A stretch of DNA of 64,000 bases from Pseudomonas vanderleydeniana (lineage in GTDB: Bacteria; Pseudomonadota; Gammaproteobacteria; Pseudomonadales; Pseudomonadaceae): contig NZ_CP077093.1 in assembly GCF_014268755.2 (NCBI RefSeq), forward strand, positions 6,756,501 to 6,820,500. Direction: 5' to 3'. The notes beneath the pieces are model-generated. The model searched no databases. It saw only the letters and a program-made list of their open reading frames with translations, and was not told the origin of the DNA. Made by a program: the position numbers and the translations under genes. Positions 1-7,983 of the stretch are shown piece by piece (positions within the stretch are counted from its first letter, which is position 1; each line of letters opens with the position of its first letter).

Positions 1-308
1 TCTGCAAGCACCACAGCGACAGTAAGAATGTACTGGCCAGTGTTCTCGTATGGTCTGACTCACACAGCGATAGACCGATGATGGATGATCTGGTCGTGAA
101 GTGTCCCGCGTGGCCTGACCCACACTCCGATCGACCCTTGTGTCTTTCCCTGGACCTGTCGACCATCCGGGAACACTGCACGTCAAGGTGACCGCCTTGC
201 CGATACATGTGACCCAAGAAGGGCCTGACGCCACGTCACTTTACTGTCTTGTCCAGGTGTCCGGTTGGAGCGGTTCAGTTCGTGCTCGGCGAATCGGAGC
301 AACCAGCC
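1..308 (+). ncRNA. IS110 left noncoding region, candidate bridge RNA locus
   Basis: No convincing protein is encoded here. IS110-group elements are known to transcribe a structured bridge RNA from the noncoding end upstream of the transposase. What can be seen is two related blocks 60 bases apart (51-80 and 111-140, both of the form TGGYCTGACYCACAC followed by CGA and GACC, about 23 of 30 bases the same), the word CACAGCGA at 12-19 and again at 63-70, a small hairpin CAAGG/CCTTG at 184-199, and a possible longer pairing between GTGTCCCG at 101 and CGGGAACAC near 167. The RNA itself is inferred from family knowledge; its ends and guide loops were not determined. Confidence 0.4.
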
Positions 309-1394
309 ATGCGCAACGTTAAAGTCAGCAGTGTTTCGAGACAGGTCGTAGGCGGTGTAGATACCCATAAAGATCTGCACGTCGCTGCAGTCGTAGATGA
401 ACAGGATCGTATCCTGGCCAGCGAGAGCTTTGCGACTACTCGTCAGGGCTACAAACAAATGCTGACGTGGATGTGCTCGTTTGGTGAGGTGGTGCGAGTG
501 GGCATCGAGTGCACCGGCACGTACGGCGCAGGCCTATTACGTTACTTGGAACAAGCTGGAATCGCCGTCCTTGAAGTTACTGCACCTGATAAAAGTGACA
601 GGCGCAAGCGGGGCAAAGATGACACCCTTGATGCTGGAAATGCCGCACATGCGGCCTTCGCTGGTATTCGTACCGTTACCCCAAAAAAACGAGACGGTAT
701 GGTCGAATCGTTACGCGTGCTCAAGGTGTGTCGGAAGACGGCCATACAGGCCAGGCGCATTACCTTGCAACTGATCCAGAACACTATCGTTAGTGCGCCT
801 GATGAGCTACGTGAATCATTACGCACGTTGACCCGCATGCAACTGATTAGAACGCTGGCAGCATGGCGTCCAGATCTATCAAGCTATCGTCAAGTCGCGT
901 CCGCCTACCGGATTGCCCTGAAGTCGCTGGGGCGGCGTTATCTCGAGCTGCATGACGAAATAGCGGACTTGGATGTGATGATTGCAGCCTTGGTTGACGA
1001 TCTTGCACCAGAGTTGGTTTCCCGAAATGCCATTGGTTACGAGTCCGCTGCCCAGTTGCTACTGACGGCAGGCGACAACAGCGATCGTTTCCGCTCAGAG
1101 TCCAGCTTCGCGGCCTTATGTGGGGTTAGCCCAGTCCAGGCCTCTTCAGGGAAGGTCACCCGGCATCGCCTGAATCGAGGTGGTGATCGTGCCGCGAACA
1201 GTGCGCTGCATATCATCGCTATCGGACGGCTTCGGACAGACGCCCGAACGCAGGCTTATGTCAGTCGACGTCTCGCAGAGGGACATTCGAAGCTGGAAGC
1301 TATCCGCTGCCTAAAGCGCTACATCGCACGGGAGGTCTACAGCATTATCCAGAGGCGAAATAGCATCATCAACCAAAGCGCAGTATCCACTTGA
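309..1394 (+). CDS. IS110-family transposase (DEDD N-terminal, Transposase_20 C-terminal)
   Basis: This is a 361-residue recombinase of the IS110 family. The N-terminal RuvC-like DEDD domain shows VDTHKD near residue 18, IECTGTYG near residue 70 and the DDTLDA block near residue 100. The C-terminal Transposase_20 domain shows the FAALCGVSP stretch, the SSGK segment carrying the expected catalytic serine, and the LNRGGDRAANSAL helix. ATG at 309 is chosen because GGAG lies 9 bases upstream at 296-299; a TTG start at 249 would reach into the noncoding end. The frame is intact, so the element may be active. Bridge RNA from the upstream region would guide target choice by analogy with IS621. Confidence 0.93.
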   Translation: MRNVKVSSVSRQVVGGVDTHKDLHVAAVVDEQDRILASESFATTRQGYKQMLTWMCSFGEVVRVGIECTGTYGAGLLRYLEQAGIAVLEVTAPDKSDRRKRGKDDTLDAGNAAHAAFAGIRTVTPKKRDGMVESLRVLKVCRKTAIQARRITLQLIQNTIVSAPDELRESLRTLTRMQLIRTLAAWRPDLSSYRQVASAYRIALKSLGRRYLELHDEIADLDVMIAALVDDLAPELVSRNAIGYESAAQLLLTAGDNSDRFRSESSFAALCGVSPVQASSGKVTRHRLNRGGDRAANSALHIIAIGRLRTDARTQAYVSRRLAEGHSKLEAIRCLKRYIAREVYSIIQRRNSIINQSAVST

Positions 1395-1401
1395 CACTTA
1401 G

Positions 1402-1827
1402 AAGGGCGTCCTGGGCAAGGAACAGTTGTACGCCATCCTGAAGTTGCGTACCGAAGTCTTCGTGGTCGAGCAGAACTGCCCCTACCAGGAAGTCGACGGC
1501 CGCGACCTCGAAGGTGACACCTGCCACCTGATGGGCTGGCGCGACGACCAGCTGGCGGCCTATCTGCGCCTGCTCGACCCGGTATCGCAGGGTGGCGACG
1601 TGGTGATCGGCCGGGTAGTCATCGCCCCCCAGGCCCGCGGGCTCGGCCTGGGGCACGAATTGATGGGCCAAGCCCTCGAACAGGCGGAAAAACACTGGCC
1701 CGGGGTGCCGATCTATCTGTCCGCCCAGGCGCACCTGCAGGGCTACTACGGCCGCTATGGCTTCGTCGCCATGGGCGAGGGGTACCTGGAAGACAACATC
1801 CCGCACATCGGCATGCGCAGGGGCTGA
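1402..1827 (+). pseudogene. ElaA-like GNAT acetyltransferase, 5' end removed by the IS
   Basis: The remaining reading frame codes for an ElaA-type GCN5-related N-acetyltransferase: LRTEVFVVEQ and YQEVDGRDL near the start, VIGRVVIAPQARGLGLG as the acetyl-CoA binding loop, and the C-terminal GYYGRYGF and IPHIGM blocks. Family members are about 150 residues and begin some 15 residues earlier. Here a TAG at 1399-1401, contributed by the IS side, closes the frame just upstream, and no ATG remains near the junction. A TTG at 1426 preceded by AAGGAA could still start a 133-residue product, so residual expression is possible. The missing N-terminus is the direct sign that the IS110 element landed in this gene. 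Confidence 0.82.
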
Positions 1828-1833
1828 AGCGCC

Positions 1834-2130
1834 TCAGGGGTAGCCCAGCACCTGCCTGATCGACGCCAGGTTGCCCTCGATCCAGCGCTTGTCGATCGCG
1901 CCCCAGTCGTGGATCCGGTAGTTGCCGGCATGATTGCGGGCACCTTCCTGCTGTTCGAACTCACAGAGGATGTCCAGGTCGGCCAGTGCCACGATGGTGT
2001 CCTGCGCCGTACGCCGCGGCATGCCGGTCACCTCGGTCAGCGCCGGGACGTTGCTGGCCGCGCCGCTGTCGATCAGCCAGGCCACATACAGGCGACGATA
2101 GAAACTGCTCTTGGTCTTGCTGACATCCAT
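1834..2130 (-). CDS. winged-helix DNA-binding domain protein, conserved in pseudomonads
   Basis: A 98-residue protein with a compact winged-helix fold suggested by the pattern SNVPALTEVTGMPRRTAQ followed by a helix and the wing segment NHAGNYRIHDWG. The helix MPRRTAQDTIVAL would be the recognition helix. No other domain is present, so it may be a small transcription factor or an accessory protein. The start ATG has an AAGGA-like element upstream. It ends 6 bases from the end of the disrupted acetyltransferase gene, in convergent orientation, and lies 21 bases downstream of the metalloprotease gene with which it is likely co-transcribed. Targets cannot be predicted. Confidence 0.75.
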   Translation of the reverse strand: MDVSKTKSSFYRRLYVAWLIDSGAASNVPALTEVTGMPRRTAQDTIVALADLDILCEFEQQEGARNHAGNYRIHDWGAIDKRWIEGNLASIRQVLGYP

Positions 2131-2151
2131 CGGAAAATCCTTGTCGATCGA

Positions 2152-2664
2152 TCAGTCGGCCACGGCGGCCTTGCCTTGCAGGTCCCGCCAGGTCAGGTAG
2201 ACCCGCAGGTCGAATTCCAGCTGGTGGTACCCAGGCTGCATATACTCGCACAACTGGTAGAACGCCTTGTTGTGCTCGCTTTCCTTGAGATGCGCCAGTT
2301 CGTGCACCACGATCATGCGCAGAAACTCCGGCGCCGCCTCCCGGAACAGCGAGGCGATGCGGATTTCCTTCTTGGCCTTGAGCTTGCCGCCCTGCACGCG
2401 CGAGATCGCGGTGTGCAGGCCGAGGGCACGGTGGGTCAGGTCCAGGCGATTATCGAACAACACCTTGTCGATGGCCGGCGCATTGCGCAAGTGTTCCTGC
2501 TTCAGGTCCAGCACGTAGCCGTACAGCGCCTTGTCGCTCTGCACCGCATGCCGGCCGGGGTAACGCTGGGCCAGGTAGTCGCCCAGCCGGTCCTGGGCGA
2601 TCATCTGGCGCACCTGCTCCTGCAGGGACGCGGGGTAGGCCTGGAGGTATTTCAGCACGGTCAT
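2152..2664 (-). CDS. YgjP-like / M48-type zinc metallopeptidase domain protein
   Basis: A 170-residue cytosolic protein with the zinc-binding motif VVHELAHLKESEHNKAF: HELAH supplies two histidines and the catalytic glutamate, and the later histidine in SEHNKAF would be the third ligand. This spacing (HExxHxxxxxH) is that of the YgjP/DUF45 metallopeptidase group. No signal peptide or membrane segment is seen. The gene precedes the winged-helix gene on the same strand with a short gap, so they form a small operon. The substrate is unknown. Confidence 0.82.
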   Translation of the reverse strand: MTVLKYLQAYPASLQEQVRQMIAQDRLGDYLAQRYPGRHAVQSDKALYGYVLDLKQEHLRNAPAIDKVLFDNRLDLTHRALGLHTAISRVQGGKLKAKKEIRIASLFREAAPEFLRMIVVHELAHLKESEHNKAFYQLCEYMQPGYHQLEFDLRVYLTWRDLQGKAAVAD

Positions 2665-2709
2665 GGCGGTTCGTTACAGGTCACGGGGAGGACCGCCAGT
2701 TTAGCGAAA

Positions 2710-4833
2710 TCAGCCCGACAGTGCGCTCCAGTCGAAGGTCTTGTCGAACCCGGTGGCATCCCTGGCAATCAGCGGGCGAGCCACCAGGAAGCCCTGTACC
2801 AGCGGACAGCCGGCGGCCCGCAGCCACTGCGCCTGCTCCAGGGTTTCGACGCCCTCGGCAATCACCAGCAGGCCGAATTGCTGGCACAACTCGATCACGC
2901 TGCGCGCCAGCGCGGCGTCCCGGGGCGAATCGAGCAGCCGTGCGATCAGGTGACGGTCGAGCTTGAGGGTGTCCAGCTCAAGATCGCGCAGATGATTCAG
3001 CGAACAATGGCCGGAGCCGAAGTCATCCAGGGCCACCCGCACCCCCTGCGCGCGAATCCGCCGCAGTTGCTTGCGCGAGGCCTCGAAGTCCTGCATCAGC
3101 GCCGCCTCGGTGACTTCCACCTCCAACTGGCTGGGTCGCAGGTCATACCGCTCGATGACTTCCTGCAACTCGTCGACCAGGTTCGGCATGCAGAACTGCG
3201 TGGCACTCAGGCTCACGCTCAACACCAGTTCGTCAGCGAATACGCCGTTCCACTCATGCCGCTGGCTCGCCGCCTGGCGATAGATCCAGCTGCCCAGGCG
3301 ACTGATCAGCCGCACCTCCTCCAGCAACGGCAGGAACAGCCCCGGCGGCACATCGCCGACGCTGGGGTGGTGCCAGCGCAGCAGCGCCTCGAAGCCGCGC
3401 AACTGACCATCCTGCAGGGACACCTGGGGCTGGTAGACCATCTTGAATTCCCGGCTCTCGATGGCCGAGCGCACGCTTTCCTCGAGCATCAGCCGGGACC
3501 GCGCACGACCGTTCATCTCATGGTCGTAGTAGCGATACTGCTGGCGACCGGCGCGCTTGGCCTCGTACATGGCAATGTCCGCCGCCCGCAGCAGGCCTTC
3601 CAGGTCGGCACCGCAATCGGGGTAGATGGCGATGCCGATGCTGACGCCCAGGGTCATGTCCATGCCATCGATCTGCTGGCGGATCGAGACACGCTCGATC
3701 AGTTTTTCCGCGACCTTCGCCGCCTGCTCGGGGCGCTCCAGCTCCAGCAGCGTGGTGAACTCGTCGCCGCCCATGCGCGCGAGGATATCGAAGGGTTTGA
3801 GACAGGCCTTCAATTGCTCGGAGACCCAGCGCAATACCCGGTCGCCGGCATCGTGCCCGAGGGAGTCGTTGACCCGCTTGAAGCCGTCGAGGTCCAGGTA
3901 CATCAGTACCATCGACTTGTGGGTATGGTCGCTGCGCAGCAGGGTGTTTTCCGCCGTCTGGTAGAAACCCCGGCGGTTGAGCAGGCCGGTCAGCGGGTCG
4001 GTCACCGCCTGGAACTCCAGTTGCTGGTGCAGGTGGCGCACTACCGACATGTCGAGCACGGTCACCACCATGGCCTTCTGGTCGCTGGGCAGTGGCGCGA
4101 AGGACATCGCCACCGGCAGCGGCTCGCCGGCGCTGGTGCGTAACTGTGCGTCATGCAGCCGGTAGATCTCGCCCTTGCAGTAGCCCTCGTAGAACGGCGA
4201 GGCCCGCCACTCGGTAAAATTCGGTGTCTGCATGAAATGCAGGAACGGCATGCCGATCAGCATCTCCAGCGGTGCCGCGAGCAGGCGCGAGATCGCCGGG
4301 TTGGCGAAGCGGATGCTGCCGTCGTCGTTGAGCACCAGGATGCCTTCGGCGGCGTTGTCCAGCACCGAGGCATTGAAGGCCCGGGCCGCCTCCAGGTCGC
4401 GCGTCAGGCGCTGCAACGTACGCCGGTTGCGCTGCTGCTCGAGCAGCGCCTGGATCTTGGGTTTGAGGATGTCCGGGTTGAACGGCTTGAACAGATAGTC
4501 CACCGCACCGCTGGCATAGCCCTTGATCACGGCGTCCTGGGACTGCTCGTTCGCCGTGAGGAAAATGATCGGGGTCAGCCGGGTCCGCTGGCTGCCACGC
4601 ATCAGTCGGGCGACTTCGAAGCCGTCCATGCCCGGCATCTGCACATCGAGCAGCACCAGGTCGATTTCATGTTCGAGCAGTAATGTCAGTGCCTCGATAC
4701 CGGACGCCGCCGTCACCACCTGCCAGTCCTGCCGTTCCAGCAGGGCTCGCATGCTGATCAGGTTTTCAGGATAGTCGTCGACCACCAAAAGGACAGAACT
4801 GCTATCACCAGCCTTGAGTTGAGCGCAATCCAT
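2710..4833 (-). CDS. REC-PAS-GGDEF-EAL cyclic-di-GMP signalling protein
   Basis: A 707-residue multidomain regulator. The receiver domain (about 13-133) has the acidic pair DD at 19-20, phospho-acceptor D63 in LLDVQMPGMDG and the K116 region FKPF. A PAS domain spans about 150-265. The diguanylate cyclase domain has an intact GGDEF at 355-359, but the inhibitory I-site reads KPFD instead of RxxD. The EAL domain starts at about 450 with EAL at 482-484, VTEAAL near 574, DDFGSG at 603-608, KLD near 624 and AEGVET at 659-664. The usual asparagine of the VNLS metal site is a serine (SVSLSA, S541), so phosphodiesterase activity may be weakened. The cytosolic protein stands alone; a partner kinase is not adjacent. 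Confidence 0.93.
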   Translation of the reverse strand: MDCAQLKAGDSSSVLLVVDDYPENLISMRALLERQDWQVVTAASGIEALTLLLEHEIDLVLLDVQMPGMDGFEVARLMRGSQRTRLTPIIFLTANEQSQDAVIKGYASGAVDYLFKPFNPDILKPKIQALLEQQRNRRTLQRLTRDLEAARAFNASVLDNAAEGILVLNDDGSIRFANPAISRLLAAPLEMLIGMPFLHFMQTPNFTEWRASPFYEGYCKGEIYRLHDAQLRTSAGEPLPVAMSFAPLPSDQKAMVVTVLDMSVVRHLHQQLEFQAVTDPLTGLLNRRGFYQTAENTLLRSDHTHKSMVLMYLDLDGFKRVNDSLGHDAGDRVLRWVSEQLKACLKPFDILARMGGDEFTTLLELERPEQAAKVAEKLIERVSIRQQIDGMDMTLGVSIGIAIYPDCGADLEGLLRAADIAMYEAKRAGRQQYRYYDHEMNGRARSRLMLEESVRSAIESREFKMVYQPQVSLQDGQLRGFEALLRWHHPSVGDVPPGLFLPLLEEVRLISRLGSWIYRQAASQRHEWNGVFADELVLSVSLSATQFCMPNLVDELQEVIERYDLRPSQLEVEVTEAALMQDFEASRKQLRRIRAQGVRVALDDFGSGHCSLNHLRDLELDTLKLDRHLIARLLDSPRDAALARSVIELCQQFGLLVIAEGVETLEQAQWLRAAGCPLVQGFLVARPLIARDATGFDKTFDWSALSG

Positions 4834-5230
4834 GCTGCATCTCTATAGGTTCAGGGGACTCCACCCATGTCAGACGGAACCGGACGTAATTACAAAAACA
4901 ACTCTAGCCTGAGTTTGTGCAAAGCGTAGTAAGCATTACGCCATCATTTAACCCGGGCCCGCCTCTCCCGACTAACGGTTAATAGAAGCAATAGGCCAGC
5001 TTTTCTAATGGCACCTTGCCTATCCGACTAGCGGTCATTCGGGCAAACCACCGCCAGTCGGGCATCACGCATTTCGTCGGCGATTTGACGTCAACCGTTC
5101 GCCGCAAAAGCGTTAACAAACTATCTTCCAACCTTTATAAAGGGCGCGCAAAAGCGCGGGCCAAAGCGGTTTGCCCAGGATTTCCGGGCAGGCTTGCGCC
5201 TGCGCGAGTCTCCTGCTTTTCACGGAACAG
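4834..5230. other. intergenic region between the c-di-GMP gene and the alginate lyase, with repeated motif
   Basis: About 400 bases without a credible gene, divergent between two promoters. It contains three copies of a 13-base word CCGACTRRCGGTN: direct at 4968-4980 and 5024-5036, inverted at 5049-5061, the last two forming a near-perfect 12-base dyad with 12 bases between the arms. A palindrome TTGACGTCAA lies at 5085-5094, and a hairpin GCAGGC-TTGC-GCCTGC at 5188-5203 falls 28 bases before the lyase start. These look like operator and leader elements; the binding protein is unknown. Confidence 0.5.
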
Positions 5231-5908
5231 ATGATCATGATCGACCTGACGACCTGGAACCTCAGCGTCCCCGTCGGCACCCCGCCGGCGACCATCGACA
5301 CCCCCAAGCTGGTACAAGGCTTCAAGGACCAATATTTCCATTCGGACACCGGCACCCTGTTCTTCTGGTCGCCGGTGACCGGCTCCAAGACCGAGAACGC
5401 CATCTACCCACGCAGCGAACTGCGCGAGACCTACCCCGACGGCCGCCTGCGCAACTGGCTGTATGGCGAGGCCAACAACTACCTGCGCGCGACCCTGGCG
5501 GTGAACCAGGTGCCGTCCTCGGGCAAGATCGTCATCGGCCAGATCCACGCCTACAACAGTACCCAGCCGATGCTCAAGGTCGAGTACCAGTACAAGGACA
5601 GCCGCAAGACCGGCATCATCGTGGTGAAAATCCGCAACCACCCGGACGACAAGGAAAGCCGCGTGATCCAGGTCGCCGACGATGTGCCGCTGGACAAGAG
5701 CTTCACCTACGTGATCCATCTCAGCCGTGGCGGCTACCTCAGCGTGCGTGCCGCCGACGCGGCGTGGAACACCCAGGTCAGCACCAGCTGGCATGACAAG
5801 CCGCTGTACTTCAAGGCGGGGGTCTATGTGCAGGACAACACCGGCTATACCAGCGAAGGTGGGATGGTGACCTTCTACAAGCTCGACATCGACCACGAGA
5901 AAGGTTGA
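5231..5908 (+). CDS. polysaccharide lyase family 7 alginate lyase
   Basis: A 225-residue single-domain PL7 beta-jelly-roll lyase that would cleave alginate by beta-elimination. The three conserved PL7 strands are visible: RSELRET near residue 75 (substrate-binding arginines), QIHAYN near residue 117 (catalytic His region) and YFKAGVYVQ near residue 205 (catalytic tyrosine). It closely resembles the small P. aeruginosa PL7 enzyme PA1167 in size and motifs. There is no signal peptide in this frame, which is also true of that relative, so location (cytosolic, or exported by another route) is open. Two in-frame ATG codons at 5231 and 5237 both fit; the ribosome site is weak (ACGGAA). The gene is monocistronic. 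Confidence 0.92.
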   Translation: MIMIDLTTWNLSVPVGTPPATIDTPKLVQGFKDQYFHSDTGTLFFWSPVTGSKTENAIYPRSELRETYPDGRLRNWLYGEANNYLRATLAVNQVPSSGKIVIGQIHAYNSTQPMLKVEYQYKDSRKTGIIVVKIRNHPDDKESRVIQVADDVPLDKSFTYVIHLSRGGYLSVRAADAAWNTQVSTSWHDKPLYFKAGVYVQDNTGYTSEGGMVTFYKLDIDHEKG

Positions 5909-5951
5909 CGGCCCCGAATGCAGGGCGGGGCTGGAGAGCATGGCCGGTCGA

Positions 5952-6203
5952 TCAGGGGTGGAACAGGGATGACTTGCGATAGCTGGCGATGGGATCGATC
6001 TGCTCGATCTCATCGAACTTCACGGTGTGGTACAAGCCGTTTTCCGCGCAGTAGATCAGCAACCGCGCACTCCAGTCGATACTGCACAGCTCGCCACGCT
6101 CACTGGCCAACGGCACGCCCGGGGCGCGTCGGGTCACGTTGATCTTCTGGCGGGTCTTGAAATACTTCAGACGGTTTGGATCGCTTTCTTCCTCTTCATT
6201 CAT
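5952..6203 (-). CDS. small conserved Pseudomonas protein of unknown function
   Basis: An 83-residue acidic-N-terminus protein (begins MNEEEESDPN) with a compact core containing two cysteines and the segment GLYHTVKFDEIEQIDPIASYRKSSLF. I recognise no named domain. ATG at 6203 is chosen because the upstream extension of the frame runs through what looks like promoter sequence and gives non-conserved residues. It is convergent with the alginate lyase gene and lies upstream of the terminator that ends the fba gene. It may be a soluble cytosolic protein, as there is no signal or membrane segment. Confidence 0.65.
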   Translation of the reverse strand: MNEEEESDPNRLKYFKTRQKINVTRRAPGVPLASERGELCSIDWSARLLIYCAENGLYHTVKFDEIEQIDPIASYRKSSLFHP

Positions 6204-6346
6204 GGATATGGGCCTCACTGGCTGGATGAACCGCCAGCGTGGCGCATCGGCGCCTTGGCACACCACTGTCATAATTGACAGTCCGCTAGATCGATTCCTC
6301 ATAGCGCCAAGCGCGTTCCCGTCTAGCGAAAGCTGAATGGCGCCCA

Positions 6347-6372
6347 TGAAAAAACCCGTCTTGCGACGGGTT
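6347..6372 (-). terminator. rho-independent terminator of the fba gene
   Basis: Reading on the minus strand, an 8-base stem AACCCGTC/GACGGGTT with a GCAA tetraloop is followed by a run of six T residues. It begins 19 bases after the fba stop codon. Confidence 0.9.
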
Positions 6373-6390
6373 CCTTCAGAACGATCGGTC

Positions 6391-7455
6391 TTAGTTGACC
6401 TTGGCGTTCAGCTCGCCTTTCAGGTAGCGCTGGAACATGCCTTCCAGGGAGATCGGCTTGATCTTCGAGGCGTTGCCGGCGGTGCCGAAGGCTTCGTAGC
6501 GGGCGATGCACACGTCACGCATGGCAACCACGGTGGCACCGAGGAACTTGCGTGGGTCGAACTCGCTCGGGTTGGTAGCCATCAGGCGACGCATCGCACC
6601 GGTGGAGGCCAGGCGCAGGTCGGTGTCGATGTTGACCTTGCGCACGCCGTGCTTGATACCCTCGACGATTTCCTCGACCGGTACGCCGTAGGTTTCCTTG
6701 ATGTCGCCACCGTACTGGTTGATGATCGCCAGCCACTCCTGCGGTACCGAGGAAGAGCCGTGCATCACCAGGTGGGTATTGGGGATGCGCTTGTGGATTT
6801 CCTTGATGCGGTCGATCGCCAGTACGTCACCGGTAGGCGGCTTGGTGAACTTGTAGGCACCGTGGCTGGTACCGATGGCGATGGCCAGGGCATCGACCTG
6901 GGTCTTCTTGACGAAGTCGGCTGCTTCTTCCGGATCGGTCAGCATCTGGCTGTGGTCCAGCACGCCTTCGGCGCCAATACCGTCTTCTTCACCGGCCATG
7001 CCGGTTTCCAGCGAACCCAGGCAGCCCAACTCGCCTTCCACGGAAACGCCACAGGCGTGGGCCATCGCCACGGTCTGCTGGGTCACGCGGACGTTGTACT
7101 CGTAGTCGGTCGGCGTCTTGCCGTCTTCGCCGAGGGAGCCATCCATCATCACCGAGCTGAAGCCCAGCTGGATCGAGCGCTGGCAGACGTCAGGGCTGGT
7201 ACCGTGGTCCTGGTGCATGCACACCGGGATATGCGGGAACTCCTCGATGGCCGCCAGGATCAGGTGGCGCAGGAACGGTGCACCAGCGTATTTGCGGGCA
7301 CCGGCCGAAGCCTGGACGATCACCGGGGAGTCAGTCTTGTCAGCGGCTTCCATGATGGCGCGCATCTGCTCAAGGTTGTTGACGTTGAAAGCTGGAACGC
7401 CGTAGCCGTATTCGGCTGCGTGGTCCAGCATCTGGCGCATGCTGATAAGTGCCAT
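6391..7455 (-). CDS. fba: class II fructose-1,6-bisphosphate aldolase
   Basis: A 354-residue class II aldolase that interconverts fructose-1,6-bisphosphate with dihydroxyacetone phosphate and glyceraldehyde-3-phosphate. Zinc ligands are visible in CMHQDHGTS, in the [12 protein letters not shown] loop and in the [12 protein letters not shown] stretch, with NIDTDLR further on. The length fits the long class IIB subgroup. The start has a strong GGGAGAGAG ribosome site. It is the last gene of the tkt-epd-pgk-lipoprotein-fba series on the minus strand and is closed by a clear terminator. In Pseudomonas the enzyme mainly serves gluconeogenesis. Confidence 0.97.
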   Translation of the reverse strand: MALISMRQMLDHAAEYGYGVPAFNVNNLEQMRAIMEAADKTDSPVIVQASAGARKYAGAPFLRHLILAAIEEFPHIPVCMHQDHGTSPDVCQRSIQLGFSSVMMDGSLGEDGKTPTDYEYNVRVTQQTVAMAHACGVSVEGELGCLGSLETGMAGEEDGIGAEGVLDHSQMLTDPEEAADFVKKTQVDALAIAIGTSHGAYKFTKPPTGDVLAIDRIKEIHKRIPNTHLVMHGSSSVPQEWLAIINQYGGDIKETYGVPVEEIVEGIKHGVRKVNIDTDLRLASTGAMRRLMATNPSEFDPRKFLGATVVAMRDVCIARYEAFGTAGNASKIKPISLEGMFQRYLKGELNAKVN

Positions 7456-7534
7456 TGTGTATCTCTCTCCCGGACGAGGGTCGTTAATCGTGCAAGCCTG
7501 CCGTAGCGGCGGCCGCTATTCAAGTTATTGCCGA

Positions 7535-7873
7535 TCAGGGCGCCTTGCAGGCCCGACCGATCAAATCGTTGGTGGCGACCCAGTAGACCAGGCCTTCCTC
7601 ACCTTTTTTGTGAAACGCCAACATGTTGTCGCTATACAGCACGCCGCTGTCGACGGCACCGACTTCCGGCTTGAGGCGATACACCTGGTCGCCGCCGCCG
7701 AGGCGCACGTCCACCGCCTGCTGACTGCTGTCGGCATAACGCCAGAGCACTTCGGTCTGGCTGTCGCAGACCCAGCGGGTCCAATTGTCCGCCGAAGGTT
7801 TCGACGACGGCAGGTTGAAGGCGGCGCAGCCGCCGAGCAGTGCCAGTGAAGCGAGGGCGATAAAGCCTTTCAT
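7535..7873 (-). CDS. MliC-like lipoprotein (C-type lysozyme inhibitor family)
   Basis: A 112-residue outer-membrane-type lipoprotein. The N-terminal signal ends in the lipobox LLGGC (lipidated cysteine about residue 16). The mature part shows the MliC pattern: WVCDSQTEVLWRYAD, a GGGDQVYRL turn, the SGVLYSDN strand, KKGEEGLVYW and a C-terminal cysteine that can bond to the first one. MliC proteins block host C-type lysozyme; the match here is by pattern and less certain than the lipoprotein call. ATG at 7873 is preferred because longer frames put the signal peptide internally. It sits between pgk and fba, as does the corresponding hypothetical gene in other pseudomonads. Confidence 0.75.
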   Translation of the reverse strand: MKGFIALASLALLGGCAAFNLPSSKPSADNWTRWVCDSQTEVLWRYADSSQQAVDVRLGGGDQVYRLKPEVGAVDSGVLYSDNMLAFHKKGEEGLVYWVATNDLIGRACKAP

Positions 7874-7983
7874 GCCGGTTCCTCGACTGGCGACCCAGGC
7901 CGCCAGTACTGCATGTAATGAATCAGACCCGCCAGGGACAACCCTGTTCCCGGGAATGCTCCCTTTCAATGATGAGCGCCGGC

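Larger units (their letters stand above)
1..1404 (+). mobile_element. IS110-family insertion sequence (left end outside or at window edge)
   Basis: The element consists of a noncoding left region of about 300 bases, one transposase gene and almost no right noncoding end. Its right boundary lies between the transposase stop codon at 1394 and about 1411, because from about 1411 the sequence reads as an acetyltransferase in frame. No left boundary is recognisable, and the missing 5' end of the acetyltransferase gene is not seen in bases 1-300, so the element probably starts before base 1. A long left and a very short right noncoding end is the architecture of the IS110 group rather than the IS1111 group. 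No terminal inverted repeats are expected for this family and none were seen. Confidence 0.8.

Noticed and set aside
1909..4143. A 744-codon plus-strand frame
   Set aside because: It runs antisense across three genes with clear motifs (winged helix, HELAH, EAL/GGDEF) and shows no recognisable domain of its own.
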